DNA of 64,000 nt from Yamadazyma tenuis (GCF_029203305.1 NC_089467.1:868001-932000), one strand, 5' to 3'; counted from the stretch's first letter, positions 10,196 through 18,888 are shown. Notes: generated by a model not told the origin, from the letters alone. Translations and numbers: made by a program.

Positions 10196-10576
10196 ATGCC
10201 TCAGTGCGGTTTGAGACTGAAAATTAACATGGACTTGCACCAAAAGAACACCGAACTATCAACCATCCACCGGGAATATCAGTCGTTTTTTGACGTCCTT
10301 GAATTACGCTTATCCTATGAGTTCATGGGTGACGTGATGAACGTATTGGGCCGAAAGCCCAGCCATCTTCGGGTTAAGTTCGGAGAGGGACAAACCAAAG
10401 ACATCTCGGTGGAGCTAAGAGGTTGGTACATCTTAGATAACCCTTCCAAACACTTCGAGACATTTGAAGCACTAATGACTGAAACCTCGGCATGTTTCCG
10501 CAAGCGGTTTGGTGATCAGCTCGCTGAACGGTTGAGGGGGTTGCAAGATAATAGTGATAGTGATATCAGCCCTTAA
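10196..10576 (+). CDS. GSKIP-domain protein (DUF727)
   Basis: 126 aa if the ATG at 10196 is used, 115 aa from the ATG at 10229. The C-terminal half contains a block beginning HFETFEALMTETSACFRK and continuing to RFGDQLAERLRGLQ. Its spacing and residues match the core of the GSKIP domain, known from the small GSK3beta-interacting protein and from the N-terminus of Clu1/Tif31. The frame is open further upstream to 10157 without an ATG. The function in yeast is not established. The call rests on one recognised motif and I cannot exclude an upstream exon. It converges with IMG1, leaving 41 bp between stops. Confidence 0.55.
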   Translation: MPQCGLRLKINMDLHQKNTELSTIHREYQSFFDVLELRLSYEFMGDVMNVLGRKPSHLRVKFGEGQTKDISVELRGWYILDNPSKHFETFEALMTETSACFRKRFGDQLAERLRGLQDNSDSDISP

Positions 10577-10617
10577 CAGTATATGTATATGAATAATGAT
10601 AAAAAAGGTCTATCTAT

Positions 10618-11200
10618 TTACAGGTCTTGCTTTCTCTTTTCTCTGCTCAAGAAAGCCTCCACGTCACCCACGTCGTACTTGGTGTTTCTGATGTAAAAGT
10701 GCTTTCTTCTAGGCATGTATTTCTTGGGTTTGTACAACACCTCGATGTTTCTGATCTTGGGGTTGTACAAGGGAATTCTGACCTCCACCCCCAACTTGTT
10801 GATTTTGTTTCTGAGCAATATGTTGGTTCCCACGTTTCTTACGGATCTTTTGATGGCAATGATTTGTCCCACCACACTGGTTCTATCCAAGTAGGTAACT
10901 TTGATGATATCTCCAGATCTCAACCCTTTCTGTTGGTCTACCAAGGCTGTTCTTTTGCCCGTTGGGTCGTACTTCTTCGTGAGTTTTTCGTGTAAGTATT
11001 TCATGACGCTTTGGCCGTTTCTTTTTGAAGGTAAAGGTTCAAACACAGTGGGCGTTTGAGAAGAGGCTAAAACGGGTTAGTACTGGGTCAGAACCTGGAA
11101 AAAAACATCAACACATACCTTTGACAGTAGGAATGAACGTCCTAATGGCCTGCACTGATATCCTTAAAGGCTTTAAGCCGGACGTGAATCTTGTGAACAT
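10618..11200 (-). CDS. IMG1: Mitochondrial ribosomal protein bL19m (two exons)
   Basis: Large-subunit mitoribosomal protein of the bacterial L19 family. Exon 1 (11200-11119) encodes a basic mitochondrial presequence rich in Arg, Ser and Thr. Exon 2 (11066-10618) supplies the L19 core with LRSGDIIKVTYL, the G-IIAIKRS strand, VEVRIPLYNPKI and the basic C-terminal YMPRRKHFYIRN segment. The spliced length is 176 aa. Without exon 1 the frame has only a GTG and no ATG before the conserved region, so the intron is needed for a sensible start. The upstream flank has AAATTTTTCA at 11221-11230, a rRNA-processing-type element. Confidence 0.88.
11067..11118 (-). other. Intron in IMG1 (52 nt)
   Basis: On the minus strand the donor is GTATGT (11118-11113), the perfect branch point TACTAAC is at 11082-11076, and the acceptor TTTTAG ends at 11067. 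It is phase 1: AAAG joins CC to give Val-Lys-Ala-Ser. The branch adenosine to acceptor distance is only about 10 nt. Confidence 0.93.
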
Positions 11201-11220
11201 TCTGTATGGGTAGATACTCT

Positions 11221-11230
11221 AAATTTTTCA
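11221..11230 (-). promoter_or_regulatory. RRPE/RGE-like element upstream of IMG1
   Basis: TGAAAAATTT on the minus strand, starting 21 bp before the IMG1 ATG. This A/T core is known upstream of rRNA-processing genes and, in Candida-type yeasts, of mitoribosomal genes. Confidence 0.4.
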
Positions 11231-11342
11231 CGATTCCTATTTGCGAAAAAAAATGGTCGCGGGATGAGATTTACTGATATGATTCCTATTATATGGCGAT
11301 GCTAAAATATGTATAAATGCTAGTGTACAATAAGGGCTGGGT

Positions 11343-12152
11343 TTAAAACCGTGAACGTCTCTTTCTTCCTGTGAACTTCGAATCGAGAGCAACTTTTCTT
11401 CCTCTTTTTCTCATGATCTCCTTCTTTCTATTGATGAAATCCTTGCCGGACTCCATCTTTCTCATCATCTTCTTATTCAATTTCCGCTTCATCTCTGGAG
11501 CATCCATCTCAGCCCCTTCCAAGTTCACGCCTCTGTCTGAGACTCCCGCAGTGAGAACGAGATAGTACTTTTTATTTCTCTTACTTTCTGGCTCGTCGAT
11601 AATCAATCCTCCACCAAAACCTGCTACTTTAGCAGCACCCAAAATAGACTCAGTTTGGTCATCAGTCTTAGGGTAAAATTGGGCCACGAACTTCCCTCCT
11701 CTCTTCAAAGAAGCATATAATGTGTTGAAGAATGTCATGAGTCTCTTCTTGGGGTCACTACCACTGGAATCGGCGTTACACAACCATTGGATAGCTGAAA
11801 TAGAAATGGCCGCATCAAAGGTTCCGGCTCTGAAGGGAACCCCATTTCCCAAGTCACTTAAAAATAAGTCTCCTTCGATCCCTCTGTCAATGGCTGTGGC
11901 CAACATGCTCGGAGCAATATCCATGCCTATCCAGTTATATCCTTCCTCTGTCAAAATTTCTCCTGACAATCCAGAACCACATCCAAGATCAAGAATGAGA
12001 TGAGGCTCCTCAGACTCAAGATTCAACAAGTCCAACGCTCTCAAAGTCATTTTAGCCTGGATCATCTGTACACGACTATTGGACGTATACTTGAACGACT
12101 CATCGTCATTATAGAATATTTCTGCTGGGGCAATCTCCTCTGGTCTTGACAT
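11343..12152 (-). CDS. BUD23: 18S rRNA (guanine-N7) methyltransferase Bud23
   Basis: 269-aa SAM-dependent methyltransferase that methylates one guanine of 18S rRNA during 40S maturation, working with Trm112. The class I motif I LDLGCGSGLSGE lies near residues 53-64. The acidic motif II GMDIAPSML, the SISAIQWLCNAD motif typical of Bud23/WBSCR22, and a very basic C-terminal tail (KRKLNKKMMRK, GRKRRSRF) follow. A GCGATGA (PAC-like) sequence at 12165-12171 lies just upstream of the ATG, in keeping with co-regulation with ribosome biogenesis. Confidence 0.95.
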   Translation of the reverse strand: MSRPEEIAPAEIFYNDDESFKYTSNSRVQMIQAKMTLRALDLLNLESEEPHLILDLGCGSGLSGEILTEEGYNWIGMDIAPSMLATAIDRGIEGDLFLSDLGNGVPFRAGTFDAAISISAIQWLCNADSSGSDPKKRLMTFFNTLYASLKRGGKFVAQFYPKTDDQTESILGAAKVAGFGGGLIIDEPESKRNKKYYLVLTAGVSDRGVNLEGAEMDAPEMKRKLNKKMMRKMESGKDFINRKKEIMRKRGRKVALDSKFTGRKRRSRF

Positions 12153-12164
12153 TTTTACTGGCTA

Positions 12165-12171
12165 GCGATGA
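12165..12171 (+). promoter_or_regulatory. PAC-like element upstream of BUD23
   Basis: GCGATGA followed by T matches 7 of 8 bases of the PAC motif GCGATGAG that marks ribosome-biogenesis promoters in yeasts. It lies 12 bp upstream of the BUD23 ATG, closer than usual. Confidence 0.35.
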
Positions 12172-12253
12172 TTTAAACAGATTTTTTTTCTGCGTTTGGT
12201 TGTGCGCGGAGATAGCCAAATGGCTGCAACAAAAAATAATCTTCACTAAATAT

Positions 12254-13960
12254 CTAAAAGAACAAGTAAAGAGTACAAATTATACTAGGCCCTGAAATAA
12301 AACCCACCCAACAAACCACAATTCCCAAAGTTTTCCTTCCTTTCATTAGCGGCGTTTTAGCTATCATCATCATCGGAAGCTGAGACATCTGCAACAACAA
12401 TAAGTATCCTCTAAACGTTCGAAAAATGCAGAACATTACCAACTCATGAACAAGACTGGATAAAACAAACGTGAAAATGGATGCTTGAAACGAGTTCAAC
12501 CGAATCGTGCTGATAGAAGAGTGGTAAACATGTCTCAATAAGAATTTATGCACGGGACGATTCCAGATTCTTGCAAACTCCCCCCAGTCAGAGCATGACC
12601 ACCAAGGACCATAGAAGTCTCTATCTGCAAAACAGCTGAGTTCTGCAATCACATTCAAAATGAACTCCCAAATAATGAAAAATGTAAAGATATATTCCAA
12701 CAAAAAGTAGGGAATCATATCAATTAGGACAAGGAAATACTGTTGCACCTTTAACCCCGAAGGGAGCGTTTTGGCGGCTCTGGCCTGAAGAATAAGTGGA
12801 TAGAAGCCTTTTTGGGCGATTATGATCATCAAGAAGAAAATCCCAAACACTGCCAACACTTTTTCTCCTACATAGCTCCATCTGATTCTTTTGGTTCTAG
12901 GGAAGTTCAATGTATACACGACGGTTGGGAACATCGAAAACCAAAAAAAGTTCTCCACAGTAATGTTATCAGGAAATTTCACACTGGGGCCATCTAAAAT
13001 CACATTTGGATCATTGGAAGTATAGTTAGCAGACGCCTGAAAGGCCAATTCAAACTTACAGAACTTGATACTGTTCAAAAGCGTTTGCTTATGTTCATCC
13101 AAGTCTTTTTCAGGTGAAACCAGGTGGTTATCCGGTGTGCACCTGCTGATATACTTTTCAGAAAATTCCAACTCCTCCGAAATCGTCCAGAGATAGCCAT
13201 TGTAGAACCCATACGAGTGCATCTTCATTAGAAACACCAATGAGTGAAGCATCAAAAATACTCTTCCGATCCATGGGAATCCAAGTATATGCTCAGAAGC
13301 CACCAAAGACCAGAACAATAGGAAGAAGAAATCATATGTGCCTTGAATAAACCATCCTGTCCTTTGCCAATTGAGAACTTTCAACTTGCACAATTTCTGA
13401 ACAAAGTACGCAAAGTACGTGGACAAGTACATCAAGCAGTCCACCAAGGCTACTTTCCAGAGATCCTTTCTCAAGACCTGAACCACAGGTAACTGATAAA
13501 AGGGGGCAGACTGGTCAATCCAGGCGTGAACAATATTGTTCACCATCAAGAACCCCGTGGCCAACCAGAACAAGACGTATATCCCGTACATCTCGGAGTC
13601 TTTGAAGTAGTCAGCATCAAAAATGGTTGTTGAGGTTTCCAAGAACTTAATATCACCAAACTGCGACCGGTAATTAGGACCATCCGCAGTCGATTCAGAC
13701 GTCGATTCACCTCTCTTGGGCTTCTTGACCCGTGTGTGGCGGTGCTTGGCATCAATTGAGTTGATTTTGGTCCGGATAACCTCTACAGGCACATCCTGGA
13801 TCTCTGACTGTGGAAATGATTGATCAATTTCTGAGGTGCCTGTACCCTCTATTTCGGTGCTAAACTCCTTATACTCGTCAGAACCCACAAGAGAGGCTCT
13901 GGTGCCGGAGTTCCTCCCGACAATTATCGAAAGGTTTTGGTCTGTCTCCCGGTGTTGCAT
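12254..13960 (-). CDS. ARE2: Sterol O-acyltransferase (ACAT/MBOAT family)
   Basis: ER membrane enzyme that esterifies sterol with acyl-CoA for storage in lipid droplets. 568 aa from the ATG at 13960; the frame continues upstream only through GTG. The N-terminus is polar and Ser/Thr-rich and is followed by several hydrophobic segments. The C-terminal MBOAT core includes IWNRPVHKFLLRHVYHSS and SSLVHELVMF, where the His near residue 505 is the catalytic MBOAT histidine. The end GPSIICTLYLFF matches fungal Are proteins. The usually invariant FYxDWWN motif reads FYGPWWS (Pro at 452), which is unusual and may affect activity or specificity. Are1 versus Are2 assignment is not possible from this alone. 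Confidence 0.9.
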   Translation of the reverse strand: MQHRETDQNLSIIVGRNSGTRASLVGSDEYKEFSTEIEGTGTSEIDQSFPQSEIQDVPVEVIRTKINSIDAKHRHTRVKKPKRGESTSESTADGPNYRSQFGDIKFLETSTTIFDADYFKDSEMYGIYVLFWLATGFLMVNNIVHAWIDQSAPFYQLPVVQVLRKDLWKVALVDCLMYLSTYFAYFVQKLCKLKVLNWQRTGWFIQGTYDFFFLLFWSLVASEHILGFPWIGRVFLMLHSLVFLMKMHSYGFYNGYLWTISEELEFSEKYISRCTPDNHLVSPEKDLDEHKQTLLNSIKFCKFELAFQASANYTSNDPNVILDGPSVKFPDNITVENFFWFSMFPTVVYTLNFPRTKRIRWSYVGEKVLAVFGIFFLMIIIAQKGFYPLILQARAAKTLPSGLKVQQYFLVLIDMIPYFLLEYIFTFFIIWEFILNVIAELSCFADRDFYGPWWSCSDWGEFARIWNRPVHKFLLRHVYHSSISTIRLNSFQASIFTFVLSSLVHELVMFCIFRTFRGYLLLLQMSQLPMMMIAKTPLMKGRKTLGIVVCWVGFISGPSIICTLYLFF

Positions 13961-14137
13961 TAGAACCACTAAAGTACAAACAAATTGTAATCACGAGGGA
14001 AGAGTTCGGTCTTTATAATTAATGCCTGCCGGCGCGGCTTATTCGGCACAGGCGATAAACACCCCAACATGATGAAATATAAATTACTATGTACAAAGAG
14101 ACACTAATGGGGATAATTTGTTGGTGTTGGGCAACTA

Positions 14138-14866
14138 TCAACGGTACACTCTTTCAAAAGGCCGTGTGTCGTTGAAACACGACATCCACACCGCATTAAC
14201 GGCATTTTCAGCGTCTTGCTTGGTTTTACAGTTCGGATTCGCCGACACCGATAGCGTGGCTCTTCTCTTGATGCATGCCTGGAACTTCTTGTCGAAATTG
14301 GCGAGGCCTGTTTTCTTTATTTCGTTGAAAATTCGACACTCTCCACTCAACATCGAAGCTCGGATCTCTGTGCATGCGTGGTGTTTTAAGTTGGTCAAGT
14401 CAACCTTGAACTTAAGGTGGTCGTACGCGTGAACAAGTTCATGGGTGAGAATATCTTCCAACTGCCATTTGTCTCGGATCCAATTGGAACACAATAAGAT
14501 CCCCATTTGTGGATGAAACCCTCCACCCTTCAAGTCGTCACATACTTCACATTTGATATTCTTGGACGATAAGTTGCCACCAAGCTTGTTCACATGATCC
14601 ATCATGAACCGCACCGATGGAGAGTACTGAAGAACCCAGTCTCTTTCTGATACACAAGCATCGCATCTTTGGGGAAGCTGTTTAGCATTGTAGTCGATTT
14701 CAAACTGACGCTTGTCTGCATCACTCATGCCCATTCCGGTCCGGTACAGCATGCTCCGGCGCCACCAGTCGAACCCCGAGAGCTTTTCGGGTGGCGATGG
14801 TTTGCTGGTGGTGTTCTCTTGTGAAGACATCGAGCGGTGGAAATGAAGATTTGAAAAATTGCGCAT
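14138..14866 (-). CDS. ATP23: Mitochondrial inner membrane protease Atp23
   Basis: Intermembrane-space metalloprotease that processes the Atp6 precursor and helps assemble the F0 sector of ATP synthase. The HELVHAYDHLKF segment holds the HExxH zinc/catalytic motif. Many conserved cysteines (CDAC, CEVC, HHAC, GEC, QAC) fit the family's disulfide-rich import by Mia40. 242 aa from the ATG at 14866; a second ATG at 14830 (MSSQENT) gives 230 aa. The start is only 38 bp from the divergent ankyrin gene start, or 74 bp with the second ATG. Confidence 0.93.
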   Translation of the reverse strand: MRNFSNLHFHRSMSSQENTTSKPSPPEKLSGFDWWRRSMLYRTGMGMSDADKRQFEIDYNAKQLPQRCDACVSERDWVLQYSPSVRFMMDHVNKLGGNLSSKNIKCEVCDDLKGGGFHPQMGILLCSNWIRDKWQLEDILTHELVHAYDHLKFKVDLTNLKHHACTEIRASMLSGECRIFNEIKKTGLANFDKKFQACIKRRATLSVSANPNCKTKQDAENAVNAVWMSCFNDTRPFERVYR

Positions 14867-14904
14867 ATCACCTACATCTCATTTTTTTTCTTAACAAGAT
14901 ACAG

Positions 14905-15585
14905 ATGGTCTCTAATATCTGGGTGGCAGCCGCTGACAACCAGGTGGCCATTGTCGACGACTTCTTGAAGTCAGGTCAATATACTCCTAATGCGAAGGAC
15001 CCAAATGGGTACACTCCCATCCATGCTGCTGCTTCCTATGGCCATATTGGGCTTTTGCGACTCTTAATCAGCAAAGGAGGTGATATAAATATCCAGGATA
15101 ACGAAGGCGACACGCCCTTGCACCACTGTGAAGATGTACGTACCGCCAAAGTATTGGTCAAAGACCTTGACTGTGACTGGACTATCAAAAACGAGGATGG
15201 CCTCACCGCCTTGGAGTATAGAATAGAGGATGAAGAGTTCCCAGAGCTCATCGAGTATTTAAAGACGGTTAAATATGAAGCTGAGGGCCCAGATGCTGTT
15301 CAAACAGCAACACCTAGCGAAGAGGCTGCCTCTGGTTCATCAGATATACATCTGTCGCTTCCTGAAGCAGTGGACGGACAGAATATCAGGTTTTCTTTGG
15401 AGTCTGAAGTAGAAGGAGAAATTAGTGAAGACAGGAGAAAGCAAATCGAGGCAATTATCAACGGTGAGAATCCCGAGGAAGCATTGAGACAGCTAGTGAC
15501 CAATGCTGTTCATGAGGGTATGGCACAGTACAGAGAGGTACAACCAGGAGGTGAAAACGAGGTACTGAAAAAGAGAAAAGAGTAG
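14905..15585 (+). CDS. Ankyrin-repeat protein, YCR051W-like
   Basis: 226 aa from the ATG at 14905. At least two clear ankyrin repeats occupy residues about 30-100 (DPNGYTPIHAAASYGHIGLL, NEGDTPLHHCED), followed by a third weaker one (NEDGLTALEY). The C-terminal half is acidic and low complexity and ends in KKRKE. The N-terminal layout and repeat sequences match the uncharacterised S. cerevisiae YCR051W. It probably acts as a cytosolic or nuclear protein-interaction adaptor; no enzymatic function is visible. It is transcribed divergently from ATP23. Confidence 0.85.
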   Translation: MVSNIWVAAADNQVAIVDDFLKSGQYTPNAKDPNGYTPIHAAASYGHIGLLRLLISKGGDINIQDNEGDTPLHHCEDVRTAKVLVKDLDCDWTIKNEDGLTALEYRIEDEEFPELIEYLKTVKYEAEGPDAVQTATPSEEAASGSSDIHLSLPEAVDGQNIRFSLESEVEGEISEDRRKQIEAIINGENPEEALRQLVTNAVHEGMAQYREVQPGGENEVLKKRKE

Positions 15586-15787
15586 TCTGGTATGGCACCC
15601 ACTTTCATATGTACATAGATACTGGTCACATCAATCCATCGACCGTCATCAAATTTAATTCCTATAGTTATTCCGTACAAGTGCATCGTAAATATTGTGT
15701 GGAGATAAAACATTCCACGAAAAATGGCGAGCATTTTCGTCCAATTTTTGCCTTGAAAAATTCTACTATCTTTCGCCATAATAAATA

Positions 15788-16885
15788 ATGTTACAGATTA
15801 TCACATCTATTGCATTAATGGCAGCTGTTGCTGCTGCTAGTACCACTGTGGAGGATGTTGCTTCCCTGACTGTATGGGATCGTATCAAGAATAACGACTG
15901 GAGATTGGAATTGATCACTATCAGTTTCACCCTTGGGTTTGTGGTTTTATTCAAGATTGGTGATTTGTACAACAAGAGTTTAGTTACCAAGTTTTTGGAA
16001 GGAACCAAGGAAACTTTGGAAGCAAACTTTTTCCAAGTGGGAGTTTCTAAGGAAGACTTGTACATCAAGGATTCCCCTGAAAACTATTCTTCTTATGCCA
16101 CTGGTAGAGAAAACATCGCCAAGGTCAACTTTGACTTTAAATTGAGACCAAGAAACAACATTTTTGTTTGGATTCTTGAAGGTATTATGTCCTATTTCAC
16201 TGAGTACGTTCAAAAGCCTATCGATAAGGTTGATATCGTCATTCAACCTTCAATTCCTTATGATAACTTTATCAGCGCAATTGTGTCTAAACTTGGAATG
16301 AATGACTTCAGAAAGTTCAATTACTTTTTGTCTTTGACCAGAACCGTTGACTCTACCAAGATCCCTGAATCATTTGTATTTATGAGTGAAGGTAGCGAAT
16401 TCCATGACAAGTTATTGACTCCAGCTTTGGCTGATGCTTTGACTATTGAAGCTGCTTCATATATCAGATATATTGCGTTCACTGACCAAGCTACTGAAAA
16501 GCCAGATTCTCCAGAAGGTTATGCCCCTTACCGGAGAATTGTTATTTCCATGAGCTTACCTTCCAAAAAGGCTCAAATTGCTCAAATTTCCAAGACTTTA
16601 GATGCTATATTTTCTATCATTGACGGTATCGCCGAAAAGTCCATTACCTTCAAGTCCGAAAGTTTGAAAAAGGTAGCCAAGACCAGAGAAACCGAATTGA
16701 ACAAAATCTTGAAGGCCCTAGAACAGGAAAGACTAGAAATCGAAGCTGAAGAAAAGGCCAAGTTAAAGAGAGAAGAAAGGGAAAAGATCAGAAACTTGAG
16801 TCCTGAAGAACAAGCCAAGTTGGAGAAGAAGGAGCTGGAAAAGAAGCAAAAGAAGCTTCAAAAGAAACAAAGAGTTAGAATGTAA
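15788..16885 (+). CDS. ER membrane protein of the CCDC47/YNR021W family (DUF1682)
   Basis: 365 aa. An N-terminal hydrophobic stretch is followed by a transmembrane segment around 40-56 (ELITISFTLGFVVLF). A long cytosolic domain of the DUF1682 type comes next. The C-terminal 90 residues are a highly charged coiled coil of Glu/Lys/Arg (LKREEREKIRNL, KKELEKKQKK). The family includes human CCDC47/calumin, part of the ER PAT complex that helps insert multipass membrane proteins, and yeast YNR021W. Codon use is biased to preferred codons, suggesting good expression. Confidence 0.82.
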   Translation: MLQIITSIALMAAVAAASTTVEDVASLTVWDRIKNNDWRLELITISFTLGFVVLFKIGDLYNKSLVTKFLEGTKETLEANFFQVGVSKEDLYIKDSPENYSSYATGRENIAKVNFDFKLRPRNNIFVWILEGIMSYFTEYVQKPIDKVDIVIQPSIPYDNFISAIVSKLGMNDFRKFNYFLSLTRTVDSTKIPESFVFMSEGSEFHDKLLTPALADALTIEAASYIRYIAFTDQATEKPDSPEGYAPYRRIVISMSLPSKKAQIAQISKTLDAIFSIIDGIAEKSITFKSESLKKVAKTRETELNKILKALEQERLEIEAEEKAKLKREEREKIRNLSPEEQAKLEKKELEKKQKKLQKKQRVRM

Positions 16886-16925
16886 TCAAGTTTGACACTT
16901 TTGTATAAATATATAATCCTTATTT

Positions 16926-18119
16926 CTATCTCTTGCCAGTAAGTTTCCAGCCTCTTCCAACTGGTGTGTTAAACACCTCTATAATTCCAGCTCCAAGAGC
17001 GTCTGCCAATATCCAATTCAAGTCAAATCCGTAGAAGGGCTTACGAAAGTTGGACATTTTGCTGTTATCATTTAAGTCAATACCTTCCCATCTGTTGAAC
17101 AATTCCAGCTCCAAAAGCTCATGAAATTTACACTTGTTCAAAGTCTTGACCAACCATGACCGGCCATTATTGACGAGTTTCAAATAGGTTCCACAATTAG
17201 GGAAAGATAATGCATACTGCTGAGACTCAATCTCATTCTTATGGTTGGAGGTCAATGTGATAAACCCTAATTCCACAAGCGTAGTCAATTCAGACTCCAA
17301 GAAAGAGTCTTCAGTACTAATAAACAATGTTGTTGGGTTTTCCTTTGTGAATTTTTCAAACTTCTGCAAGACTTTGATCTGGAAACTGTCTGTTAATTTA
17401 GACAATGTTTCTTGGATTTTACTGTAGAAAACACCTGTTTTGACCAATACCTCTACATTCTCGTACCCATATGTGATCTTGCCATTGCGGGCCTGATCGT
17501 TTGACGTCTGGATAATGGGAGCAGCGTTGGTGATAACAAATTTCCTGATCTGGCCCTTCCTGATAGACAACTCTATATTCCTATCGACAAACGTATTACC
17601 TTCCTTGTCGAAAATGGAGTAAAGCTGGTTGGTTGTCACAAGCCCTTGGGGAATATGCGTAGTTCTGTACTTCATGATTTCTGCCTTTGTAGACATCGCT
17701 AGCCCTTTTAGTTGGAATACTAGGTGTTCCATTGATTTGGAAATCACATCTTCTTTGGATGAATAACGTGTATTTATTGTTGATGCCTCCGACCACTGGT
17801 TGGAAATTATAGTGTCTATAGCTGTGATGATGTCATGCTTTTTGGAGAGCTGGTAGTCTAGTTCAACGTTGTAGTCATCGATAGCTAATCTGGAATCCAG
17901 GCTGGATGACTTCTTTGGGGATCCTAATTCATTACTAGGTAGGTGTTTAGCTTTCAAATTCTGCTTATATTTTGCTTGTGAAGGTAGGAGGTCCTTTATG
18001 GGACTTTTATTCTTCTTGGAAGGTGAACCAAACAAATTCCTTTTAGAAATAGTTGAAGTTTTTGCTGCAGTGAACCTTAAGTTACCCATAGTATGTTTTA
18101 GTTTTTGCGAATTTTGCAT
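16926..18119 (-). CDS. STK19-like winged-helix protein
   Basis: 397 aa. The first 80 residues are basic and Ser/Lys-rich with SPSKK/SPKK motifs typical of nuclear proteins. The remainder resembles the STK19 family (once called serine/threonine kinase 19): TTNQLYSIFDKEG, then FVDRNIELSIRKGQIRKFVI, and later the NNGRSWL and GWKLTGK segments. There is no protein-kinase motif. Human STK19 is a winged-helix DNA-binding factor in transcription-coupled repair. Whether the yeast protein does the same is inference. It follows MRPL50 in tandem with only 61 bp between them, so it may share that transcript's upstream region. Confidence 0.6.
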   Translation of the reverse strand: MQNSQKLKHTMGNLRFTAAKTSTISKRNLFGSPSKKNKSPIKDLLPSQAKYKQNLKAKHLPSNELGSPKKSSSLDSRLAIDDYNVELDYQLSKKHDIITAIDTIISNQWSEASTINTRYSSKEDVISKSMEHLVFQLKGLAMSTKAEIMKYRTTHIPQGLVTTNQLYSIFDKEGNTFVDRNIELSIRKGQIRKFVITNAAPIIQTSNDQARNGKITYGYENVEVLVKTGVFYSKIQETLSKLTDSFQIKVLQKFEKFTKENPTTLFISTEDSFLESELTTLVELGFITLTSNHKNEIESQQYALSFPNCGTYLKLVNNGRSWLVKTLNKCKFHELLELELFNRWEGIDLNDNSKMSNFRKPFYGFDLNWILADALGAGIIEVFNTPVGRGWKLTGKR

Positions 18120-18180
18120 TATCTATCTATTTACACTAACAGTTGGGAAGACCCAATTATACATACTTTGGTGGCTTGTC

Positions 18181-18888
18181 TCATTGCACAGTAAGAGAGA
18201 TACGAACCGGGAGGTTTTCAGGTGTATCGATGACCCATGAGTATTCGCCTGCCGCTTCAATGGAAGTGATTGGTTTTTTGGAACTATCGGCGATTCGAAT
18301 AGCTGATTGAGGAATCTCCAAACCAGATACATTGAACACATGAGTGGCCAAGGCGGCTTTGGTGACAGGCAAAGACACACCTTTTCCAGTCACAAGTGTG
18401 ATAACGGAAGGAACGTATTCTCTGATTTCAGAAGCACTGAAGCTACCTTCTGAGCTGCTTGATTCGTTGATGCTTTCGAAGGAAATCTCCAGCTTCGAAG
18501 TTCTCTTGTTCTTACCGGAGGTCTTCAATGTGTCGAACAAGGCAGAAAAATCCTCTTTATTGAAGGAGCCAACACTTGGTTTCTGAATTGATGCAGAAGT
18601 CACTACAGGTGGTGTATTCACCACAGCTACCTTTTTCTCGACAACTGGGATTCGAAGGCCGTTCAACGTGTAGGAGGCGTATTTGAATGGGTGCAATTGT
18701 TGTCTCATAAATCCAGCTTTAACAGAAACAACCTCACCTTTTTGGCCGAGGGTGGGATGGTCTTTTAACAACTGAATGTCGACTTTCTTGAACTTACTCA
18801 CCACCTTCTTTCCTCGCGATGCATACCGACTACTCTGCTTGGACACAGGTACCAAGGCGCTGGAGGTGTTCCTAGCAAACCCAAACAT
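18181..18888 (-). CDS. MRPL50: Mitochondrial ribosomal protein bL9m
   Basis: 235 aa from the ATG at 18888. The N-terminus is basic and Ser-rich (mitochondrial presequence, to about residue 30). The bL9 signature follows: VDIQLLKDHPTLGQKGEVVSVKAG, then FMRQQLHPFKYASY. This matches yeast Mrpl50. The middle is a low-complexity Ser/Lys linker, and the end has beta-rich segments such as PVRISLTVQ. It is a large-subunit mitoribosome component. It shares a 98-bp divergent promoter with BCD1, containing a perfect TTGAAAATTTTCAA palindrome. Confidence 0.87.
   Translation of the reverse strand: MFGFARNTSSALVPVSKQSSRYASRGKKVVSKFKKVDIQLLKDHPTLGQKGEVVSVKAGFMRQQLHPFKYASYTLNGLRIPVVEKKVAVVNTPPVVTSASIQKPSVGSFNKEDFSALFDTLKTSGKNKRTSKLEISFESINESSSSEGSFSASEIREYVPSVITLVTGKGVSLPVTKAALATHVFNVSGLEIPQSAIRIADSSKKPITSIEAAGEYSWVIDTPENLPVRISLTVQ

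Noticed and set aside
9959..10243. 94-codon minus-strand frame opposite the GSKIP-domain gene
   Set aside because: It begins with TTG, has no early ATG and resembles no family; it overlaps the better supported plus-strand gene.
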